From the IMG/VR virus record IMGVR_UViG_3300044675_002309, positions 1 to 42,239 of that record: a DNA stretch of 42,239 bases; one strand, written 5' to 3'. Shown in pieces: positions 37,101 through 42,239 of this stretch (positions are counted from its first letter, which is position 1; every line of letters starts with the position of its first letter). The stretch is from a virus. The notes beneath the pieces are model-generated. The model was not told the DNA's origin. It worked only from the letters and a program-made list of their open reading frames with translations, and did no database searches. The position numbers were made by a program, and so were the translations under genes.

Positions 37101-38934
37101 CAATCCATCAATAGTAACCCCAACAAGTTATAGTGGTTATTTTGATGGTACCGGGGATTATTTAACTCCTACTGCTAGTTCTGAATATGCATTTGCTACT
37201 GGTGACTTTACAGTTGAATGCTGGGTATATCTTCCTTCTTCGCCCGGCGGAGAAGTAGGATTTGTCAGTACATTTAATACTGGTGGCGGCCAAGGATTTA
37301 TTCTTGGCACTGGTGCTGGAGGCAATGCCGGTAAATTACATATTGGTTTGGGAAATGGTACCGGTTCGGGTAACTTTGATTTGTATGACTCTGTAAATTT
37401 ATCGGTAAATACATGGGTTCATGTTGCAGCCGTTCGTAGTTCAGGAACAGTAACTTTATATAAAAACGGTGTCTCAGTTGGTTCGGGATCTGGAACAAAT
37501 AATATTGAAAGAACTTTACTTGGTATTAGTATCTCGTATCCTAATAGTCCTCAAGGATATGTAACCGGTTACATTTCAAATGTACGTATAGTAAAAGGTA
37601 CTGCAGTATATACTTCAACCTTTACACCAAGTACAACTCCATTAACAGCAGTATCCGGTACAAGTTTATTAACTTGCCAATCACCTACATTCATTGATAA
37701 TTCCACAAACGCATTTGCAATTACTGCCTCAGGTAATAGTCAACCAACACAACAAAATCCATTCGGTTTTACAAGTGCAACTACAAATGGCTATACGGTA
37801 AGTACAATTGGCGGTAGTGGTTATTTTGATGGCACTGGTGATTACTTAACTGCACCTAGCAATAGTGCGTTAGCATTTCCGGCTGATTTTACAATAGAAT
37901 GTTGGGTATATCCTCTAGCATGGGCAACTAATGCGCCTATATCTTCGGGATCAACAGGAGCAGTCCAGCTAAGTAAATATGGAGCTAATGCAAATTTAGG
38001 TGTTGCTATACAAGGACTCGCTTGGCATATAACGGATGCCGCCTTACCAACATTAAATACATGGAGTCATGTTGCATTAACAAGATCCGGGAGTACATTA
38101 AAAATATTTATTAATGGAGTTCAATCTGGATCTACAGGTTCTACTGCGTATTCTTTTACAACTACTAATTTAATAGGCGGAGACGGCACTTCATATTTTC
38201 AAGGGTATATTAGTGATTTCCGTGTAGTTAAAAGTACAGCACTATACACCAGTAACTTTGTACCACCGGCTCAGCCATTAACCGCAATACAAAATACAAG
38301 TTTATTAACTAATATGACCAGTGCTGGTGTATATGATGCCGCAATGATGACAAACATGGAAACTGTTGCTGATGCACAATTAAGTACGACAGTAACTAAG
38401 TTTGGCGGAAGTAGTGTAAGTTTTGATGGTACGGGGGATTATTTATTTTCGCCAACATTAAATGTAAATAATTTATCTAAATTTTTAACATCTAACTTTA
38501 CGGTTGAATGTTGGATATATCCAACTACTACTTCCGGTGATAGAACCATTATTTGCGCGGTATATAGTTGGGGTGCTGGCGCAAACTATGAAATTGAACT
38601 AAGGTCTGGAGTTTTGTTTGTTCAAATAGGTAACGGAATTACTCTGACAAGCGGGACAACATCTATTTCAGCAAATACATGGACGCATATTGCATTGGTT
38701 AGAAGTAGTACAACTAGTACTACATTTTATGTAAATGGTGTTTCTGTAGCTACAACTGCAACTAATTGGACCGCTGACGAAGATTGTCCCTTGACAATTG
38801 GGTGCTTTAATATTAATGGCGGTTCTCTTTCAAATTATTGGCAAGGATACATAGACGATCTAAGAATAACAAAAGGTTATGCACGTTATACAAGTAACTT
38901 CACCGCCCCAACAAGTGCATTCCCGATCTATTAA
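34147..38934 (+). CDS. Giant LamG-array adhesin, copy B (1595 residues)
   Basis: Full-length paralogue of the protein at 24704. The first 25 residues are unrelated to copy A. Then follow IPT/TIG (about 24-113; DPAGGQTVQINGTGFLAGAT), two Ig-like domains to about 295, and six LamG domains with YFDG or SFDG motifs near residues 345, 564, 784, 997, 1225 and 1424. Conserved linkers (LDNSTNNFLVTRAGNTTQGT, NGDVSVQRFSPFNPSIV, NSQPTQQNPFG) fall in the same order as in copy A. Domain bodies 1 to 5 have diverged strongly, as expected if they bind different ligands. Its ATG lies within the preceding gene's final codons, and no strong ribosome site is visible, so expression probably depends on coupling. 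The last 15 codons and the promoter beyond are close to those of copy A. Confidence 0.87.
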   Translation: MSITSVVNDLVTSVSVINALKPLPPTISGYSVGGLDDTALDPAGGQTVQINGTGFLAGATITFDGNAVAVVTYVNPNQLTFTSPAKSAGTYTIYVVNSDGGTAIFIPGIIYSVLPTWTTSAGSLGSYYETTSISNTVVASGDAPITYSLFSGSLPTGSTLYANGVITGTAPVDSSSTTYSFTIQATDAQLQDSTRSFSLTINVDAVTWVSPANNTTYTSAVDSAISNVALSATDAAGYAVSYSANALPTGLSLTGANISGTPTVIADSSTLLTATAATTNRSAVRTINWSITVANDPYFEYNTLLIPGASTTFVDDASTNNFNVSIFGDTRPNSFNPYTPGYYSNYFDGTGDYISVPDNVAFTMGAGDFTIECWVYLQSVSQQIFIGTCDAGGNQGSMSFVLGLNGSSYPIVGVGYGGTVYFSTFGTVATTNRWYHIAGVRNGAMVNVYVDGVKGPNLDMGALAITDSTEIVAVGRNGAGNFEYVTGYISNVRVVKGTAVYTAAFTPPTSPLTAIANTSLLTCQSNRFIDNSTNAFTVTVGGNTTVNSFDPFTPNSSYSTYGSGYFDGSGDYLSVPGNSVFAFGTGDFTLEVWLYANSISTGTFDRICATSDYNGSGFDWTLNTNSSGLFLASTSYSIGSITPKVWHHLVYTRSGSTIRGFLNGNLSSYATSGSQNISSTSTLAIGTGYSGTPLNGYLVDLRIIKGSIPAGYQTSSTTTGTQIFTPPSEPLTAIANTSLLILQNNQSVNNNVFLDNSTNNFLVTRAGNTTQGTFSPYGGNWSNYFDGNGDSLTASAITGFSTTGDLTLECWAYVTSASDYGGLAGMRNSTSAAGLSINILNTGYLEWAINTNYSGTLCPLNQWFHVALVRSGSSANNCSCYLNGTRVGQFSSTTEANATDAFIIGRYYANGANQYFLNGYISNVRYVKGTALYSGTTYTVPTTPLTAITNTVLLTCQSNRLIDNSVNNFTITKNGDVSVQRFSPFNPSIVTPTSYSGYFDGTGDYLTPTASSEYAFATGDFTVECWVYLPSSPGGEVGFVSTFNTGGGQGFILGTGAGGNAGKLHIGLGNGTGSGNFDLYDSVNLSVNTWVHVAAVRSSGTVTLYKNGVSVGSGSGTNNIERTLLGISISYPNSPQGYVTGYISNVRIVKGTAVYTSTFTPSTTPLTAVSGTSLLTCQSPTFIDNSTNAFAITASGNSQPTQQNPFGFTSATTNGYTVSTIGGSGYFDGTGDYLTAPSNSALAFPADFTIECWVYPLAWATNAPISSGSTGAVQLSKYGANANLGVAIQGLAWHITDAALPTLNTWSHVALTRSGSTLKIFINGVQSGSTGSTAYSFTTTNLIGGDGTSYFQGYISDFRVVKSTALYTSNFVPPAQPLTAIQNTSLLTNMTSAGVYDAAMMTNMETVADAQLSTTVTKFGGSSVSFDGTGDYLFSPTLNVNNLSKFLTSNFTVECWIYPTTTSGDRTIICAVYSWGAGANYEIELRSGVLFVQIGNGITLTSGTTSISANTWTHIALVRSSTTSTTFYVNGVSVATTATNWTADEDCPLTIGCFNINGGSLSNYWQGYIDDLRITKGYARYTSNFTAPTSAFPIY
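35050..38934 (+). repeat. Six-unit LamG repeat array, copy B
   Basis: Six units in the same order as 25690-29545. Linkers between units are almost unchanged at DNA level between the two arrays (for example around 27061-27140 and 36411-36510), while the domain interiors differ. Confidence 0.85.
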
Positions 38935-38941
38935 TAAAAAG

Positions 38942-38949
38942 ACTAAATA
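38942..38949 (+). promoter_or_regulatory. T4-type late promoter octamer ACTAAATA
   Basis: ACTAAATA is 19 bases before the ATG at 38969, with CAGGA (38958-38962) in between. It is in the same place relative to the LamG stop as the octamer at 29551, which supports duplication of the whole segment. Confidence 0.65.
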
Positions 38950-38968
38950 TAGTATAACAGGATAACAA

Positions 38969-41842
38969 ATGGCTTTAATAAAGATAGAACCGTACATCAT
39001 AGACACAACAGGTGACTTTACGTTCAATAACGTAACTGCTACGGGTAACCTATCTTCATTAAACGCTGATCTTGGCAATACAGCAACAGCTAATTTCTTC
39101 AGTGGCTCTGGTAATAACTTAAGCAATATAGCAGGTAGTAATGTTTCTGGACAAGTAGGTAACGCATTAGTATCCGGTACTGTATATACTAATGCTCAAC
39201 CAAATATTACTTCAGTTGGTACACTAACTGGTATAACTTCTACTGGTACTGCTGACTTAACTGGTGCAAGTAATGTAGCATTAGGACCAGTAGCTAATGT
39301 ACATATAACCGGTGGAACTAATGGCTATGTGCTACAAACAGATGGATCTGGTACATTAAGTTGGGTAGCTCAATCAGGTGGCGGAGGCGGTGCTAGTATC
39401 AGTAACGGCAATAGTAATGTCAATATTCCGTCAGCTAATGGCAATATAAATTTTACTGCTGTTGGTAATACTGTAATGGTAATTACCGGTACTGGTGCAA
39501 ACATATCAGGTACAGCTAATGTCACAGGTAATCTATCTGCTGGTAATATCATTGCAGGTAATGGCTCCGGTGGTAATATCACTAATGCGAATGTTATATC
39601 AGCCAATACATTTATTGCTAGTGGTAATATAACTGCAGGTAACGCTGATTTAGGTAATCTAGCTATAGCTAATTTCTTCAGTGGAGCAGGCAATAATTTA
39701 AGTAATATTCAAGGTAGTAATGTAACCGGCGCAGTATCTTTTGCTACAACCGCTAATAGTGTAGCTGGTGCTAATGTATCCGGTCAAGTAAGCAATGCAT
39801 TAGTATCCGGTACGGTATACACCAATGCTCAACCAAACATTACAAGTGTTGGTACATTAACAGATTTATCAATATCAGGTAATGGCGTTTTTGGTGGAAA
39901 TTTAACAGTTAATGGCACATTAACATATATTAATTCAACTACCTTATCTATTAGTGATCCAATCATTAACTTACAAACAGGACCAAATGGCGCTGCACCA
40001 GTTGCTAATACCGGTAAAGATGTTGGTACTGCTCTTAATTATTATGATACAAGCGCAAAGATAGCCTGGATGGGATGGGATATAAGTAATGCAGAAATAG
40101 CATTTGGTAGTAATGTTGGTATCTCCTCAGAGGTAGTTACATTCACTGAATTAGCTAACATTCGTTCTGGTAATGCTAGTTTAGGTAACAATGTATCAGC
40201 TAATTTCTTTACTGGTAATGGTATATATTTAACTGGTATTACAACAGCAGGTTTATCTAATGGTAATAGTAATGTAAATATACCAAGTGCCAATGGCAAT
40301 ATTAACTTTAGTGCTGTAGGTAATGCTAACGTAGTAGTTATAACTGGAACCGGAGCAAACATATCAGGTACAGCTAATGTAACAGGTAATCTATCTGCCG
40401 GTAATATTACAGCTGGTGCTGGCTCTGGTGGTAGTATCACTGGTGGTAACTTATTATCTGCTAATTATATTACCGGTACACTAACAACTAATGCACAACC
40501 TAACATAACAAGTGTTGGTTCATTAACCAGTTTAACTGTTACAGGTAATATTACAGGTGCTAATGCTAATTTAGGTAATCTAGCAACAGCTAATTATTTC
40601 ATTGGTAACTTTTATGGAACTGCCAATTCAGCAACGACTGCGGGTACCGTAACAACAAATGCACAACCAAACATAACTTCAGTTGGTTCATTAACAGGAT
40701 TAACCGTAAGTAACGCAACCGGTATAGTTGATTTTACAACAACAGCTAACGTTACTCTTGGTGCTGTAGCTAACCTACACATAGCAGGTGGATCAAATGG
40801 TCAATATTTACAGACAGATGGATCCGGTACATTAACTTGGTCTACTGTTATTAGTGGTTCTACAAGTAATATCAGTAACGGCAATAGTAATGTCAGTATT
40901 CCAGTAGCTAATGGCAATATAAACTTTAGTGCAGTGGGTAATGCTAACGTAGTAGTTATAACTGGTACAGGTGCTAACATTAGCGGTACAGCCAATGTAA
41001 CTGGTAATTTAGTTGCGGGTAATATTACAGCTGGTGCTGGATCTGGGGGAAGCATTACTGGTGGTAATTTAGTAAGTGCTAATTATTTTACAGGTACACT
41101 AACAACTAATGCACAACCAAACATAACTTCAGTTGGTAGTTTAACTGGGTTAACAGTAAGCAATGCAACTGGTATAGTTGACTTTACAACCACAGCTAAT
41201 GTCACCTTAGGTTCAGTAGGTAATTTACATATATCAGGTGGTACTAATGGTTATGTACTAAGTACAGATGGATCAGGTACATTAAGTTGGGTAGCACAAT
41301 CAGGTGGTGGAGGCGGTGCTAGTATCAGTAACGGCAATAGTAATGTAAACATTCCGGCTGCAAATGGCAATATTAACTTTAGTGCTGTGGGTAATGCTAA
41401 CGTAGTTGTAGTAACAGGCACAGGAGTTAATGTAGCCGGTACATTAAATGTTACTGGACAAAGTAATTTGGGTGCAGTTGGTAACGTAATTATTACAGGT
41501 GGTACTGCTAATTATGTATTACAGACAGATGGTGCAGGAAACTTAGATTGGGTAGCACAAAGTGGTGGTAATGCGGCAAACGTAACTGTAGACAACTTTA
41601 CTGGAAACGGTGTACAAACAATATTTACTTTAAGCACTACGCCAATTGGCATAAATCAAACTAGTGTTAACTATAACGGAGCAACAGTATTACGAACAGA
41701 TTATACATTGGCTAACGCTAATATAACATTCAGTAGTGCTCCGGCAAATGGTAGTTACATAGAAGTAACAACAATCAATTTAACCGCTGGTGGAGCATCA
41801 TCAGCTGCCGCAGTAGGCTATTCATTAATATTCGGAGGATAA
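38969..41842 (+). CDS. Long fibre, paralogue of 29579 without cupredoxin-like domains (957 residues)
   Basis: The N-terminus MALIKIEPYIIDTTGDFTFN is the MAL-I-P type. The shaft uses the same units as 29579: YTNAQPNITSVGTLT, NISNGNSNVNIP, NANVVVITGTGANISGTANV, GNLHISGGTNGYVLSTDGSG. The module TVNGTLTYINSTTLSISDP to VVTFTELANIRSGNA is at about 313-400 and is nearly identical to that in 29579. The C-terminal domain (VDNFTGNGVQTIFTL, then GSYIEVTTINL, ending GYSLIFGG) is the FTGNG type. Both cupredoxin-like domains are absent, which accounts for part of its shorter length. GGAGG at its own 3' end serves as ribosome site for the next gene one base downstream. Confidence 0.84.
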   Translation: MALIKIEPYIIDTTGDFTFNNVTATGNLSSLNADLGNTATANFFSGSGNNLSNIAGSNVSGQVGNALVSGTVYTNAQPNITSVGTLTGITSTGTADLTGASNVALGPVANVHITGGTNGYVLQTDGSGTLSWVAQSGGGGGASISNGNSNVNIPSANGNINFTAVGNTVMVITGTGANISGTANVTGNLSAGNIIAGNGSGGNITNANVISANTFIASGNITAGNADLGNLAIANFFSGAGNNLSNIQGSNVTGAVSFATTANSVAGANVSGQVSNALVSGTVYTNAQPNITSVGTLTDLSISGNGVFGGNLTVNGTLTYINSTTLSISDPIINLQTGPNGAAPVANTGKDVGTALNYYDTSAKIAWMGWDISNAEIAFGSNVGISSEVVTFTELANIRSGNASLGNNVSANFFTGNGIYLTGITTAGLSNGNSNVNIPSANGNINFSAVGNANVVVITGTGANISGTANVTGNLSAGNITAGAGSGGSITGGNLLSANYITGTLTTNAQPNITSVGSLTSLTVTGNITGANANLGNLATANYFIGNFYGTANSATTAGTVTTNAQPNITSVGSLTGLTVSNATGIVDFTTTANVTLGAVANLHIAGGSNGQYLQTDGSGTLTWSTVISGSTSNISNGNSNVSIPVANGNINFSAVGNANVVVITGTGANISGTANVTGNLVAGNITAGAGSGGSITGGNLVSANYFTGTLTTNAQPNITSVGSLTGLTVSNATGIVDFTTTANVTLGSVGNLHISGGTNGYVLSTDGSGTLSWVAQSGGGGGASISNGNSNVNIPAANGNINFSAVGNANVVVVTGTGVNVAGTLNVTGQSNLGAVGNVIITGGTANYVLQTDGAGNLDWVAQSGGNAANVTVDNFTGNGVQTIFTLSTTPIGINQTSVNYNGATVLRTDYTLANANITFSSAPANGSYIEVTTINLTAGGASSAAAVGYSLIFGG

Positions 41843-41843
41843 C

Positions 41844-42215
41844 ATGGCAGCACCAAACATAATCAGTGCAACAACAATCAATGGTAAAACAACGGGTGCA
41901 AACCTAACAAGTACAAGCGCAACTACGGTATTAAACAATGCGGCTGGTAGTGGCAAATGCTTAAAAGTAAACACATTAAATGTAGCTAATTACGGAGCTA
42001 ATACAGCCTCCGTAACTGTAGCTTGGTATAACGCAGCCAACGTTGGTGGTACAGCATTTGCGATTGCAGGAAATGTTACAATACCGTCTGGTGGAACAGT
42101 AACAGTTATACAAAAAAATACACAATATTATTTGGAGGAAAATAATAGTTTAGGAGCATCTGCAGGCACTGCAAATACTCTTATTGTTACATGTAGTTAT
42201 GAGGATATAAGTTAA
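41844..42215 (+). CDS. Small beta-rich virion protein (123 residues)
   Basis: The sequence (MAAPNIISATTINGKTTG, then TTVLNNAAGSGKCLKVNTLN, TVAWYNAANVGGTAFAI, QYYLEENNSLG, LIVTCSYEDIS) resembles a small conserved structural protein of aquatic T4-like phages, function not established. The start is one base after the fibre stop, using GGAGG at 41834-41838. Like the 109-residue protein at 33821, it follows a MAL-type fibre, though direct sequence similarity between the two is slight. Confidence 0.8.
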   Translation: MAAPNIISATTINGKTTGANLTSTSATTVLNNAAGSGKCLKVNTLNVANYGANTASVTVAWYNAANVGGTAFAIAGNVTIPSGGTVTVIQKNTQYYLEENNSLGASAGTANTLIVTCSYEDIS

Positions 42216-42216
42216 A

Positions 42217-42239
42217 ATGGCTCAATTTCCATCTCCGGT
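42217..42239 (+). CDS. Start of a further gene, cut by the window edge
   Basis: ATG at 42217, one base after the stop of the previous gene, opens MAQFPSP. It has the tight spacing typical of this cluster. No function can be assigned from seven codons. Confidence 0.5.

Larger units (their letters stand above)
24704..42215 (+). repeat. Duplicated three-gene module (LamG giant, fibre, small virion protein)
   Basis: Copy A comprises 24704, 29579 and 33821; copy B comprises 34147, 38969 and 41844. Homology is clear for the LamG and fibre pairs and continues through the LamG stop and late octamer. The small proteins agree mainly in position and size. Confidence 0.75.

Noticed and set aside
6468-41842. 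Possible pseudogenes or frameshifts in the long fibre genes.
   Set aside because: All remain open from clear starts to normal stops with intact C-terminal domains; I saw no broken motif continuing in another frame.

Overview
The window is a piece of the late, structural region of a tailed phage of the T4-like myovirus superfamily. The evidence is the C-terminal part of a gp23-type major capsid protein at the left edge, a series of T4-type late-promoter octamers (consensus near NATAAATA or NCTAAATA) in front of structural genes, and HNH endonuclease genes lodged between structural genes. The DNA is AT-rich, densely coding and almost all on the + strand. Fibre proteins of this style (IPT/TIG, PKD, LamG and cupredoxin-like modules, 'GTNGYVLSTDGSG' repeats) are familiar from aquatic phages such as cyanophages and freshwater myoviruses. 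An aquatic bacterial host is therefore likely, but the sequence does not identify it.

Layout. Positions 1-2071 hold the end of the capsid gene, a terminator, an HNH homing endonuclease with NUMOD3-like segments, a small two-helix membrane protein whose N-terminus looks like a T4 capsid-targeting (internal protein) sequence, and a second terminator. Positions 2130-6010 hold three tandem paralogues, each with six kelch-like repeats, then a 14-codon minigene that looks like the fused ends of two adhesin genes, then a glycine-rich adhesin. Positions 6005-6370 hold a zinc-ribbon HNH-like gene on the minus strand. Positions 6433-24693 hold six fibre or adhesin genes of 338 to 2110 codons. Positions 24704-42215 hold two copies of a module made of a giant six-LamG protein, a beta-repeat fibre and a small structural protein of about 110-120 residues. 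A further gene begins at 42217.

How the genes fit together. Sixteen probable fibre, adhesin or virion-surface genes, about 13,000 residues in all, fill nearly 40 kb. They combine a few N-terminal types (candidate docking ends), shared beta-rich shaft repeats and a few C-terminal types (candidate receptor-facing or trimerising ends). Late octamers divide the run into operons beginning at 1478, 2157, 6468, 14872, 23677, 29579 and 38969. Within operons, genes are linked by short gaps with AAGGA-type ribosome sites or by overlapping stop and start codons. The two HNH genes differ: the octamer lies only 4-5 bases before their start codons, which would give nearly leaderless late transcripts.

Most function calls for the fibre genes rest on repeat architecture and remembered family motifs, not on searches. 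I saw no tRNA, CRISPR array, integrase or insertion sequence. Apart from the 97-base stretch at 6371-6467, intergenic gaps are under about 140 bases.
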